Positions 16,585 to 25,295 of a stretch of 64,000 nucleotides of DNA are shown here, in pieces. A model generated the notes under the pieces. That model was not told the DNA's origin, ran no database searches, and worked only from the letters and a program-made list of their open reading frames with translations. A program made the position numbers and the translations under genes. This stretch comes from CAVXJN01 sp963773585 (lineage in GTDB: Bacteria; Pseudomonadota; Gammaproteobacteria; JASBUN01), in contig CAVZBR010000001.1 of NCBI GenBank assembly GCA_963773585.1, positions 372,001-436,000 of the forward strand, written 5' to 3'. Within the stretch, counting starts at the first letter, position 1. Every line of letters starts with the position of its first letter.

Positions 16585-17238
16585 ATGATGGACGGTCCGG
16601 TTTATATTGTGGACGACGAGGAGACCATGCGTCGTGCACTGAGCGTATTGCTGTGTTCGGCGGACATTCGCTGCCGCGACTTCGATTCTGCCAAGGCATT
16701 TCTAGAGGCGCTGGACGAATTGGAACCCGGCTGCTTACTGCTCGATCTCTATATGGCTGGAATGACAGGTCTTGAACTGCAGGAAAAGCTTATAGAGCGC
16801 CAGTTCTCTATGCCAATTATCGTCATTACCGGTCACGGGGAGGTGGAAACTGCCGTACGAGCAATGAAACGCGGTGCGGTAGACTTCGTCCAAAAGCCAT
16901 TCGATCCGGCTGAGTTGTTGGACCGGCTGCACCATAGCATGGTGGCATTTCACGCTCAGCGGGATGTGAACGAGGCGGCCGACAGAGCACTCGAGCGGGT
17001 CGCGATTTTGACGCCAAGAGAGCGCGAGATTGCCAATCAGTTTCTCGCGGGGAAACGTAACAAACAAGTCGCGCATGCCCTGTCCATTAGCGTTCGGACG
17101 GTGGAGTTGCATAGAGCCAGCATTATTCGAAAACTGGATGCTAAAAGCATTGCGGACGCCGTGCACACCATTACCTTGGCCGAGAGCGCGGCCGGCGATG
17201 CGGTCAACGGGAAAAGTACGCCACCTGGGAAGCGCTGA
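16585..17238 (+). CDS. FixJ/StyR-type response regulator with LuxR HTH
   Basis: The 217-residue protein has a receiver domain (VDDEETM acidic pocket, LLLDLYMAGMTG with the phospho-acceptor Asp, ITGHGEVETAV, KPFDPAELL) and a C-terminal LuxR-type helix-turn-helix (LTPREREIANQFLAG...VAHALSISVRTVELHRASI). It is the natural partner of the kinase encoded just upstream. FixJ-family regulators of this kind activate aromatic or alkane pathways in several bacteria. It may bind the CGTATnTA motif found before four loci here; that is inference. GAGGAGG supports starts at 16582, 16585 or 16588. Confidence 0.9.
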   Translation: MMDGPVYIVDDEETMRRALSVLLCSADIRCRDFDSAKAFLEALDELEPGCLLLDLYMAGMTGLELQEKLIERQFSMPIIVITGHGEVETAVRAMKRGAVDFVQKPFDPAELLDRLHHSMVAFHAQRDVNEAADRALERVAILTPREREIANQFLAGKRNKQVAHALSISVRTVELHRASIIRKLDAKSIADAVHTITLAESAAGDAVNGKSTPPGKR

Positions 17239-17757
17239 ACATGCATTTGGCACGTACGTAGAACTACGTGGTCGCCCGATGCCCCAGCGCATCACGGGAC
17301 TGACATACCGGATTCACTGCTCCGTCATGCTCCGAATCCTCCTGCTTTAGCTCGCTAGCCCCTGGTTGCCGTGGACCCCTGACTTTACCGAAGCACGCAT
17401 ATTTGCGTATTTACCTACCCACTAGCCAGGTCTAAGTTTATTCGTTACTCGTGGCTCGCAACGCGCCTGACCTTTGCGTAACCGCGTTGCATATATCCAA
17501 CGCCGTTGAGAAGTCGCGTGTTGGTCGCGCCAATCTGCGGGGGACTAAGACGCGTCTTCATGGGGAAACGCCAGATGGTTTGTAAGAGGTCTTGCGTTAT
17601 CTCCGTTTGCGCGGCCCAGTGACCGACGGCTATCCGAGAAATCCAAGGCGACCGGGCACTTGGAAGACGACGGGATTGATCACGTCGTCCACCATGGAAA
17701 CTTATCGTGCTCACGATGGGCGCACTGACCAGTAATGACATGGGGGATCGTGCGTTG
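17239..17757. promoter_or_regulatory. Regulatory spacer with a palindrome and motif copy D
   Basis: This 519-bp spacer lies between the response regulator and sigma-54 activator 1. A palindrome ACGTAG-AA-CTACGT sits at 17256-17269, just after the regulator stop codon. GCATATTTGCGTATTTACC at 17397-17415 is a further copy of the CGTATnTA motif, about 340 bp before the activator start. A loose GG-N10-GC element (TGGCTCGCAACGCGC) at about 17451 could be a sigma-54 promoter but is weak. No gene is supported here. Confidence 0.4.
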
Positions 17758-19710
17758 ATGCATCAGCTGACAGTATCGGAACACGCTCGCTTGGTTTATT
17801 CCGCGCTGGAAAAGCCCGATGCGATCACGAATGATGTTTCTCCTGAGGTGGCCCGCTCCTGGCGTCGATGCCTAATCGACTATCAGCTTGACCCTGTTCG
17901 CCGAGCAGAGCCAGCGGTAGTCGAAAGGACCGATTTACGGCAGCGCCAGGAGCAGCTGGCGCCCTTGCTTGAATTCGCCAAATCCGAGATGACCAGCCTC
18001 TATCAACAGGTCGCTGGATCCGGATACGCCATTCTGCTCACCGACATGGACGGGGTGATCTTGAACTACGTCGGAGATCCACAGTTCACCGACGCGGCGA
18101 TGCGCAGCGGGCTGCACAACGGCTCGGTCTGGAGTGAGGCCGCTCAAGGCACCAACGGCATGGGGACTTGCATCGCCATGAAGAAGCCGCTGGTCGTACA
18201 TCAGCACGAGCACTTCCTCAGCCGCCACACCGGGTTGACATGTTCCGCGGCACCGATCCGGGACCCCAGTGGAGAAATGATGGCGGTGCTCGACGCCTCA
18301 TCTGAATCGCGCCTGGCACAGCAACACACCATGGTATTGGTCAACATGGCGGCGCAAACGATTGAGAATCGCATGTTCTTGGCTGCCTTCCGGGAACATT
18401 TCTTGATCCGATTCCATTCGCGCCCGGAGTTTGTCAGTACACTGGGCGAAGGCGCTATCGCCCTCGACGAAATCGGCATCATCTGTGGCGCGAACCGCAG
18501 CGCGCTGTTTCAGCTCGGTATACGCTTGGACAACCTGATCGGCTGCCCGGTCGAGAAGGTATTCGACGGCTCAATGAACACCCTGATCAAGAGTGCTCGC
18601 AAGCATGCCTACCATCCGATGGCGATCCGCAGCGCTTGTGATGGGCGACGTTTTTACGGGGCTGTACAACCACCTATCGACATTCCTTGTAAGACGGGTT
18701 TAAGACGTTTGTGGCGAAACCCGATCCGTACGGACCGCGAGCCATATGGCGAATGCAGGCTCCAGCGTCTGGATCTTGGTGATCCTGCTATGGCGCGCAA
18801 CGTCGATTGCGCGCGCAAACTGCTGAACCGCAATATACCGTTGCTGTTATATGGCGAGACCGGCACCGGAAAGGGGATATTCGCTAAGGCACTTCACGAT
18901 GAAAGCGAACGTTCCTCAAAGCCATTTGTGGCAGTAAACTGCGCCGCGATTCCAGAGGCGCTGATCGAGAGCGAATTGTTCGGATATCGGCCAGGTGCAT
19001 TCACTGGCGCAAACCGAAACGGCAGCCGGGGGAAAATTTTGCAGGCGGATGGCGGTACGTTGTTTTTGGATGAGATTGGGGATATGTCTTTGCATCTGCA
19101 AGCTCGATTATTGCGTGTTCTGGAGGAAAAGGAGGTAGTTCCGCTCGGTGGAGAGTCACCCGAAAAAGTGAACTTGGCCGTAATTAGCGCCACACATCGT
19201 GAGCTTACCACGTTGATTTCGGACGGCCGGTTTCGAGAAGACCTTTATTATCGCTTGCACGGCATGGCGCTGACGATGCCTCCGTTGCGAGAGCGGCAGG
19301 ACCGAAGAGCACTAATGCATGCGATTGCGCAAAATGAAGCCGGTAACGAGGAAATAGAACTAAGCGAAGAGGCCCTGGATATCCTGGAAAGTCAGGCTTG
19401 GCCGGGAAACATCCGGCAATTGTGCAATACGCTGCGTACGGTCTTGGCTTTTTGCGATGGCGACGTGATCAAAGCGGATGATCTCCCGGATGACCTGTGT
19501 CATGGTCCATCCGGACGCAATGCCGCCGAGAATTCAACTGCGTCCCAAGGGCAATTACTCGATCCGCTCGCCGCGGCTGAGTGCCGCGCGCTGCTCAGAG
19601 AGCTCAACAAAACGCGTTGGAATGTGGCGCAGCTGGCTCGAAACCTCAATATCAGCCGCAATACGCTATATAGAAAAATGCGGCGTCATGGCATTTGTCC
19701 GCCGCGATGA
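17758..19710 (+). CDS. AcoR-like sigma-54-dependent activator 1
   Basis: The 650-residue protein has a GAF-type sensor region (about residues 60-200), then a AAA+ domain with GETGTGKG (Walker A), the GAFTGA sigma-54 contact loop and GGTLFLDEIGDM (Walker B). A C-terminal Fis-type helix-turn-helix ends it (WNVAQLARNLNISRNTLYRKM). It lacks a receiver domain and resembles AcoR-type regulators that respond to small molecules. The start at 17758 is chosen by alignment with the second copy, and GGGGGA precedes it; upstream in-frame starts exist at 17707 and 17716. DNA from 17807 to 18606 is nearly identical to the paralogue at 21804-23768, while the rest is diverged. Confidence 0.92.
   Translation: MHQLTVSEHARLVYSALEKPDAITNDVSPEVARSWRRCLIDYQLDPVRRAEPAVVERTDLRQRQEQLAPLLEFAKSEMTSLYQQVAGSGYAILLTDMDGVILNYVGDPQFTDAAMRSGLHNGSVWSEAAQGTNGMGTCIAMKKPLVVHQHEHFLSRHTGLTCSAAPIRDPSGEMMAVLDASSESRLAQQHTMVLVNMAAQTIENRMFLAAFREHFLIRFHSRPEFVSTLGEGAIALDEIGIICGANRSALFQLGIRLDNLIGCPVEKVFDGSMNTLIKSARKHAYHPMAIRSACDGRRFYGAVQPPIDIPCKTGLRRLWRNPIRTDREPYGECRLQRLDLGDPAMARNVDCARKLLNRNIPLLLYGETGTGKGIFAKALHDESERSSKPFVAVNCAAIPEALIESELFGYRPGAFTGANRNGSRGKILQADGGTLFLDEIGDMSLHLQARLLRVLEEKEVVPLGGESPEKVNLAVISATHRELTTLISDGRFREDLYYRLHGMALTMPPLRERQDRRALMHAIAQNEAGNEEIELSEEALDILESQAWPGNIRQLCNTLRTVLAFCDGDVIKADDLPDDLCHGPSGRNAAENSTASQGQLLDPLAAAECRALLRELNKTRWNVAQLARNLNISRNTLYRKMRRHGICPPR
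17807..18606 (+). repeat. 800-bp inverted repeat, left copy
   Basis: This stretch covers the shared N-terminal and GAF coding region of activator 1. It matches the reverse complement of 22920-23719 over the same length without gaps. I saw three base differences, each changing an amino acid (Asp/Gly, Met/Ile, Ile/Thr). Both boundaries are abrupt, which suggests gene conversion or a recent duplication. Confidence 0.93.
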
Positions 19711-20551
19711 GTACTGAGGGCATCTCGTTATCGATGAGCGTGGGCTGGAAATCGACAGATCTGGCGCGCCAGCACATCTAACTGTGTTCGATAGTGGGAC
19801 GGGCGCCATTTTTGGCGACCGGAAATTCGGCTGCCGCAATGGCCCGGAAATCCTTCCCGTCCGCCGGGCAGTTCCACCCAGGTGGGCGTTCCCGCGGGCA
19901 AGAAAACGCCACGGACGCACGCCCGGTCACGTTACCTGCCGGTTTTCCCGGCCGACCGGCCGGAGGCGTCTTTGCAAAGGCCATCCAGAAAACAGAGTGA
20001 CACTTTGTCCGCAATGCCCCAGGTTTGGCGCACCGGCAAAACCCTAGGGCGAGCCAAGGGCTGACGGGTCGTGCATTCACGCCCAGCAGTGCAATGGCAC
20101 ACTAGTTGCTCATCTGAAGCCACGGATGTCTGCGGCCGTGCAAGCAGGCGCGGAGGGCGGTCCAAAGGTGAAGGTGCTCGCCAGGATCTCTTGCCACTCA
20201 GCGGAGCTGTGCAGGCCGCTACGTAGGTGTTGATCTCATGCCGGGCGAGCCGCCGACAGGGTGGTTGGCCCTGGCGTGGAGAACGCGAAGTTGACTGGAT
20301 GGAACCGCAACATCTAAAAATGGCCACGAATCTGAGTTGGGAATTGATTGTGCCGTGGAATCCGTCCGTTCATAACGGATCCGGTGGTGCAAGGCAGCGT
20401 CTTTGCCGCTTTTTTGCAGTTGCTGCGGAAGATAGGGCGTCGAAGCAGGTATCTGAACACATTTTCGAGTTCCGTCCATGGTGTCGCTAGGCGGCGGGTG
20501 CCGGTTGTTGCGTCGTACAAGCTTGACGGGAAACGACCTGGAGGTGCGTTC
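19711..20551. other. GC-rich spacer without a supported gene
   Basis: This 841-bp stretch follows sigma-54 activator 1. It contains several GC-rich inverted segments between about 19800 and 19990, including CGCCATTTTTGGCG near 19804, which may terminate the activator transcript. Frames on both strands lack ribosome sites and domains. A riboswitch was considered but no conserved core could be matched. Confidence 0.4.
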
Positions 20552-21565
20552 GTGCGAATCTTGGTGTTCGAGTATGAGACTGGCGGTGGGTTGCTCGGTA
20601 AACCATTGCATCCGGCTTTGGTTCAAGAGGGCGAACTCATGCTACACGCGCTGCTGCGCGACCTCGTTGAACTGCAAGAGATCGAAATCCTGAGCTTGCG
20701 CGACGGCCGACTTCCGCGTCTGGCGTTTCCGGCCAAGGTGCGCCAGTTGTATCACAGCCGCGAATTGGGGGCCCAGTTCAAGCGTGGTCTGGCGGAATGT
20801 GACGCCGTGTGGCCGGTGGCACCGGACAGCAACGGAACCCTTGAACGGCTGTCCATCGAGACGTTGGAACACCATCGGGTGCTGATTGGCAGCCGTCCCG
20901 ATGCGATTGCCGTCGCGGCGAGCGTACTGCGTACCGCTCGAACGCTGGAGCGGCACGGGATACCGGTAGTGCCCGCCGTAAGTGGTGCCGACGTACTTGC
21001 CGGGGCGGCACTCCAAGATCCGCCATGGCTCGTCAAGCCCGACGCCGGGACCAGTTACACGGGCGCGCGCCTTGTGCGCGGTGAACGGGAACTACTCGAG
21101 TTCCTGCAACAATCCCGTAACGCTGAAGAGTTGGTGGTGCAGCCCTACGTGGTCGGTACCCATGCCAGTTTGTCGGTACTGGCGGGAAATGGGATGTGCC
21201 AACTGCTCGCTTGCAACGCGCAGCGTATGGTTGTGGTGAATGATGAATTTCGGCTCGCCCGTTGCGTGGTGAACGGCATACAGTCCGATCGTCTGCAGTT
21301 CGAGGAACTAGCGCGCGCCGTTTCTTCCGTACTGCCCGGCTTGTGGGGCTACTTCGGAATCGACCTCATGCTGACGGAGGCTGGTCCCCGGATATTGGGC
21401 GTAAGTGCGCGCCTGAATACCTGCTACGCAGGAATCACACACGCGTTGGATCTCAATGTCGCCGGAGTGGTGCTTGGATTGTTGAAGGACAATGCGCAGG
21501 CGCCACACATCACGCAGTCCGCCCAGACGGTTGCGCTGGACATGGAGGCTGTGGATTTCGCGTGA
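20552..21565 (+). CDS. ATP-grasp ligase, MfnD-like
   Basis: The 337-residue protein starts VRILVFEYETGGGLLG and contains a central ATP-grasp fold (PPWLVKPDAGTSYTGARLV, then LVVQPYVVGTHASLSVLAG, and GYFGIDLMLTEAGPRILGVSARLNT with metal-binding acidic and Asn residues). The opening and layout resemble MfnD-type tyramine-glutamate ligases and ATP-grasp proteins found in C1-metabolism loci of methylotrophs. It should form an amide bond using ATP; the substrates are uncertain. A GTG start at 20552 is chosen because GGAGG lies just upstream. It is flanked by the two sigma-54 activators. Confidence 0.75.
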   Translation: MRILVFEYETGGGLLGKPLHPALVQEGELMLHALLRDLVELQEIEILSLRDGRLPRLAFPAKVRQLYHSRELGAQFKRGLAECDAVWPVAPDSNGTLERLSIETLEHHRVLIGSRPDAIAVAASVLRTARTLERHGIPVVPAVSGADVLAGAALQDPPWLVKPDAGTSYTGARLVRGERELLEFLQQSRNAEELVVQPYVVGTHASLSVLAGNGMCQLLACNAQRMVVVNDEFRLARCVVNGIQSDRLQFEELARAVSSVLPGLWGYFGIDLMLTEAGPRILGVSARLNTCYAGITHALDLNVAGVVLGLLKDNAQAPHITQSAQTVALDMEAVDFA

Positions 21566-21803
21566 CACCGGCGGGTGGTCGGCTGGCGTGCGCCAGCATG
21601 CCTCATGCGGTGAGCAGCGCTCTGGGAAGGATGCCAAGTGGATGCGCGGTCAACGTCGTGGCGATGACCGGAGAACTCGTGCGTCCGCTCGCCAGTCGAA
21701 TGCGCGCCCATTCTGAATGCGGGTGAGTCTCAATCTTCGAACGTGCCGCTTCGTTGAGGCGACCACGCATTTCCGAGGCTCAGCGCTACGGTTGCAAGGA
21801 CAT

Positions 21804-23768
21804 TCACCGTGGTGGTTGGATGTCGTAGCGCTTCATCTTGCGGTAGAGCGTATTACGGCTTAGGTTGAGTGCGCGCGCGACCTTCGCCACGTTCCAGCGC
21901 ATCGTCTCAAGTTCATGCAGGAGCGCCGCGCGCTCGGCTTTTGCAAGCGGATCGCATGTGTGGGGCAGGGACGCGCCTTCCCCCGCCGCTGGCAACGTGG
22001 CAATTCTGCCCCTGCGGAACTCGTCGGGCAGGTCATCAACCTCGATGATCGTACGTTCGGACAGGGCCACTAGGGTGCGCAGCGTGTTGCAAAGTTGGCG
22101 TATGTTCCCCGGCCACTCGTATTGGCAAAGTAGATCGAGCGCTTCGTCACTTAGCTGGACATTTGGGCCATCGCGTGTTTCTTGTCGAACGATTTCGTGT
22201 ATCAGTGTCCGACAGTCGCGGCGTTCGCGCAAAGGGGGAATGGTGATCGCGACACCGTGCAACCGGTAATAAAGATCGTCTCTAAAGTGGCCCTCGGCAC
22301 TCAGCTGGGTAAGATTTTGGTGCGTGGCACTGATTACCGCGATGTCCACCTTTTCAGGAGTCTCCCCGCCAAGCGGAACCACCTCCTTTTCTTCCAGGAC
22401 ACGCAGCAAGCGCGCCTGCAGATGCAGGGGCATGTCGCCAATCTCGTCCAGGAACAAAGTGCCGCCATCAGCTTGTAGTATCTTTCCACGGCTGCCGCGC
22501 CGGTTTGCGCCAGTGAAGGCGCCGGGACGGTAGCCGAAGAGTTCGCTTTCAATCAGCGTCTCGGGGATTGAGGCGCAATTGACCGCGACGAAAGGTTTCG
22601 TGGCGCGCTCGCCGGCATCGTGAAAGGCTTTAGCGAAAACCCCTTTTCCGGTTCCGGTCTCACCGTACAGCAGCAACGGAATATTGCGATTCAACAGCTT
22701 GTGCGCGCGATGAATATTGCGCGCCATGGTCGGGTCTCCGAGATCAAGACGACTCAGGCGGCTGTGATCTGGAGCCGTACTACCGTCGGAGTTCGGCGTC
22801 GGGCGCGGCCTAATGGAAACGATTTTTCGAGTAACCTCCTCGGCGTGGGCGGGTAGTTGCACTACGGCGAAGAATCGTCTGCCATCAACGGCTCCGTGCA
22901 ACGGCATAGGATGAAAACAATGCTTGCGAGCACTCTTGATCAGGGTGTTCATTGAGCCGTCGAATACCTTCTCGACCGGGCAGCCGATCAGGTTGTCCAA
23001 GCGTATACCGAGCTGAAACAGCGCGCTGCGGTTCGCGCCACAGATGATGCCGGTTTCGTCGAGGGCGATAGCGCCTTCGCCCAGTGTACTGACAAACTCC
23101 GGGCGCGAATGGAATCGGATCAAGAAATGTTCCCGGAAGGCAGCCAAGAACATGCGATTCTCAATCGTTTGCGCCGCCATGTTGACCAATACTATGGTGT
23201 GTTGCTGTGCCAGGCGCGATTCGGATGAGGCGTCGAGCACCGCCATCATTTCTCCACTGGGGCCCCGGATCGGTGCCGCGGAACATGTCAACCCGGTGTG
23301 GCGGCTGAGGAAGTGCTCGTGCTGATGTACGACCAGCGGCTTCTTCATGGCGATGCAAGTCCCCATGCCGTTGGTGCCTTGAGCGGCCTCACTCCAGACC
23401 GAGCCGTTGTGCAGCCCGCTGCGCATCGCCGCGTCGGTGAACTGTGGATCTCCGACGTAGTTCAAGATCACCCCGTCCATGTCGGTGAGCAGAATGGCGT
23501 ATCCGGATCCAGCGACCTGTTGATAGAGGCTGGTCATCTCGGATTTGGCGAATTCAAGCAAGGGCGCCAGCTGCTCCTGGCGCTGCCGTAAATCGGTCCT
23601 TTCGACTACCGCTGGCTCTGCTCGGCGAACAGGGTCAAGCTGATAGTCGATTAGGCATCGACGCCAGGAGCGGGCCACCTCAGGAGAAACATCATTCGTG
23701 ATCGCATCGGGCTTTTCCACGACCGACTGAACCAGTCGGGCATGTTCGGACGCTGTCGAATCGCGCAT
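21804..23768 (-). CDS. AcoR-like sigma-54-dependent activator 2
   Basis: This 654-residue paralogue of activator 1 has the same layout: GAF sensor region, AAA+ domain with GETGTGKG, GAFTGA and GGTLFLDEIGDM, and a Fis-type helix-turn-helix (WNVAKVARALNLSRNTLYRKM). Its sensor region is almost identical to activator 1, so both probably sense the same ligand. The linker after residue 280, the AAA+ domain and the DNA-binding domain differ more, so targets may differ. GGGGGG precedes the ATG. It converges on the ATP-grasp gene and diverges from a TetR gene. Confidence 0.92.
   Translation of the reverse strand: MRDSTASEHARLVQSVVEKPDAITNDVSPEVARSWRRCLIDYQLDPVRRAEPAVVERTDLRQRQEQLAPLLEFAKSEMTSLYQQVAGSGYAILLTDMDGVILNYVGDPQFTDAAMRSGLHNGSVWSEAAQGTNGMGTCIAMKKPLVVHQHEHFLSRHTGLTCSAAPIRGPSGEMMAVLDASSESRLAQQHTIVLVNMAAQTIENRMFLAAFREHFLIRFHSRPEFVSTLGEGAIALDETGIICGANRSALFQLGIRLDNLIGCPVEKVFDGSMNTLIKSARKHCFHPMPLHGAVDGRRFFAVVQLPAHAEEVTRKIVSIRPRPTPNSDGSTAPDHSRLSRLDLGDPTMARNIHRAHKLLNRNIPLLLYGETGTGKGVFAKAFHDAGERATKPFVAVNCASIPETLIESELFGYRPGAFTGANRRGSRGKILQADGGTLFLDEIGDMPLHLQARLLRVLEEKEVVPLGGETPEKVDIAVISATHQNLTQLSAEGHFRDDLYYRLHGVAITIPPLRERRDCRTLIHEIVRQETRDGPNVQLSDEALDLLCQYEWPGNIRQLCNTLRTLVALSERTIIEVDDLPDEFRRGRIATLPAAGEGASLPHTCDPLAKAERAALLHELETMRWNVAKVARALNLSRNTLYRKMKRYDIQPPR
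22920..23719 (-). repeat. 800-bp inverted repeat, right copy
   Basis: This is the reverse-complement partner of 17807-18606, encoding the N-terminal and GAF part of activator 2. The 4.3-kb interior between the copies holds the end of activator 1, the ATP-grasp gene and the end of activator 2. Recombination between copies would invert that interior and swap the effector domains. Confidence 0.93.
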
Positions 23769-24128
23769 CGAGAATTCCCCCCTTCCGAGAGTGGAACCGG
23801 CATTCTAGTTCTATAGCCACATGACCATACGTTCGGTGCGATGTCAAGCACCGCTGGTGACCTGATCGGCGGGAAATTTTCTCCGGAGATGTCCTCTGCC
23901 TTCAGTGAAAACTACGGAACGATGCCGGGAAAACGCTTCCAAGTACGTATCTTAAAGGCCAGTCTTGTACGCTCTGCCAGGCGCCCTTGTCTCCGCAGCT
24001 TGTCCCACGTGTTCTTGCGCTTTCAGCGGCGTTTGATTGACGCTGCTGTCCTTCACCGTTTTTTGCTGCAATGGGAGCGAGGCTCTGATATAAAATCTAG
24101 AATACGGCTTCTAGTAGGATGAACGCAC
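23769..24128. promoter_or_regulatory. Divergent promoter region with TetR-type operator
   Basis: This 360-bp spacer separates activator 2 from the TetR gene. CTAGAA-TACGGC-TTCTAG at 24097-24114 is a perfect 6-bp inverted repeat ending 14 bp before the TetR start codon and overlapping a TATAAAAT-like -10 at about 24089. Its place suits autorepression by the TetR protein. No coding frame is supported. Confidence 0.6.
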
Positions 24129-24719
24129 ATGGGCATGGCGAGCGCAAAACAACGCAGGCCGAACACGCAGGATTTGATCCTGAATGCGGCTTTGCATCTA
24201 TTCACAGAGAGGGGTTACTTCAACACTTCGGTGCAGGATGTCGCGCGGGTCTCGGGCGCGAGCATCGGTTCCATTTATCACCACTTCAAAGACAAAGAAG
24301 ATATCGCCCGCGCGCTGTATCAACATCACCTGGACTTCATGTCGGAAGCGATCGAAACGATCATCATTCGTCATGGCAGCGTGCAGGAGCGTTGTCGTGC
24401 AATTATGGCGATGTTATTCGAATTTACCGAGCGGCAACCGGCAGCGATGGCATTCATGCTCTATGCAAAGCACCGGGAGTTCCTGCCGGGCGCCCGGCCC
24501 GTGTGCTCATCGCGACCGTTCGAGCTCATGCGCAAGATCGTGGCCATGGGTATTGAAACCGGTGAGATTCGGGCGTTAGATCCGGTGATCGCTTCATCTG
24601 CGATGTTCGGGGGTGCGCTGCGCCTCATCGCCGCGCGACTGGACGATGTTATCGATTGGCCGCTCGACGAACGCATCGACGAGGTGTGGTCATGCGCATG
24701 GCGAGGAATAGAAGCCTGA
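24129..24719 (+). CDS. TetR family transcriptional regulator
   Basis: The 196-residue protein has a typical TetR N-terminal helix-turn-helix (LILNAALHLFTERGYFNTSVQDVARVSGASIGSIYHHFKDKEDIA) and a helical ligand-binding domain without an obvious family match. TetR proteins usually repress nearby genes and themselves. A palindrome just upstream (24097-24114) is a likely operator. The targets may be this gene, activator 2 or the periplasmic operon downstream on the other strand. Confidence 0.92.
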   Translation: MGMASAKQRRPNTQDLILNAALHLFTERGYFNTSVQDVARVSGASIGSIYHHFKDKEDIARALYQHHLDFMSEAIETIIIRHGSVQERCRAIMAMLFEFTERQPAAMAFMLYAKHREFLPGARPVCSSRPFELMRKIVAMGIETGEIRALDPVIASSAMFGGALRLIAARLDDVIDWPLDERIDEVWSCAWRGIEA

Positions 24720-24757
24720 TCCGCGAAAATGGCGCTATTCGGCCTATCTCTCCCGAT

Positions 24758-25285
24758 TCAGTTGTTAACGATGATTTTCTTGAGTTCGCGCCTGAAGTCC
24801 GCATCGTCCCAATCGCGTCCGCCATTGATTCTGTGTGTAATCCGGCCATTTTCGTCGATCAGAAACGTAGTAGGTAACCCGAGGACCTTCCAGCGTTCAA
24901 TGGCGTTTGAATCCTGATCGAGCAATACGGGGAACTTGATGTCGAAGTTCTCCAGAAACGGGGCTACGGTGTCCCAGTTTTCCCCGACGTTGACGGCGAG
25001 GATCTCGAGTCCATCATTGTGCAACGCGTGGTAGGTATGCTGCATGGACGGTAGTTCTTTTCTGCACGGCGGGCACCATGTTGCCCAGAAATTGACTGCT
25101 ACGACCTTGCCTTTGTAGTCGGATAAACGTTGCTGCTTGCCATCCAGGTCCTGCAGTACGAGCTCGGGTGCGTCGACGTTCGGTACGGCGGGTTGAATCG
25201 TCTGCGGTGCACTGATCGACTTTGTCAGCGGCAGAGCGGCAAGTACTGCGGCGAGGCCGAGTACCGTCAAGCGTCGTCCAAGCAT
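24758..25285 (-). CDS. TlpA/ResA-like periplasmic thioredoxin
   Basis: The 175-residue protein has an N-terminal signal or anchor (residues 1-25), then a redoxin fold with the CPPC active site (NFWATWCPPCRKEL) and the cis-Pro loop (GLPTTFLIDENG). It is expected to act as a periplasmic disulfide reductase. It is the last gene of a three-gene minus-strand operon behind an unrecognised secreted protein (10-bp gap) and a DsrE-like protein. The arrangement suggests sulfur or thiol chemistry in the periplasm. Confidence 0.9.
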   Translation of the reverse strand: MLGRRLTVLGLAAVLAALPLTKSISAPQTIQPAVPNVDAPELVLQDLDGKQQRLSDYKGKVVAVNFWATWCPPCRKELPSMQHTYHALHNDGLEILAVNVGENWDTVAPFLENFDIKFPVLLDQDSNAIERWKVLGLPTTFLIDENGRITHRINGGRDWDDADFRRELKKIIVNN

Positions 25286-25295
25286 GGGATTCTCC

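Noticed and set aside
17445..17741. Minus-strand frame of 98 codons in the activator spacer
   Set aside because: There is no ribosome site or recognisable domain, and it overlaps the region with a regulatory motif and the activator start.
19790..19990. Possible riboswitch in a GC-rich region with several hairpins
   Set aside because: I compared it by eye with cobalamin, c-di-GMP and glycine riboswitch cores and could not match conserved positions in order on one strand. A covariance-model scan would decide.
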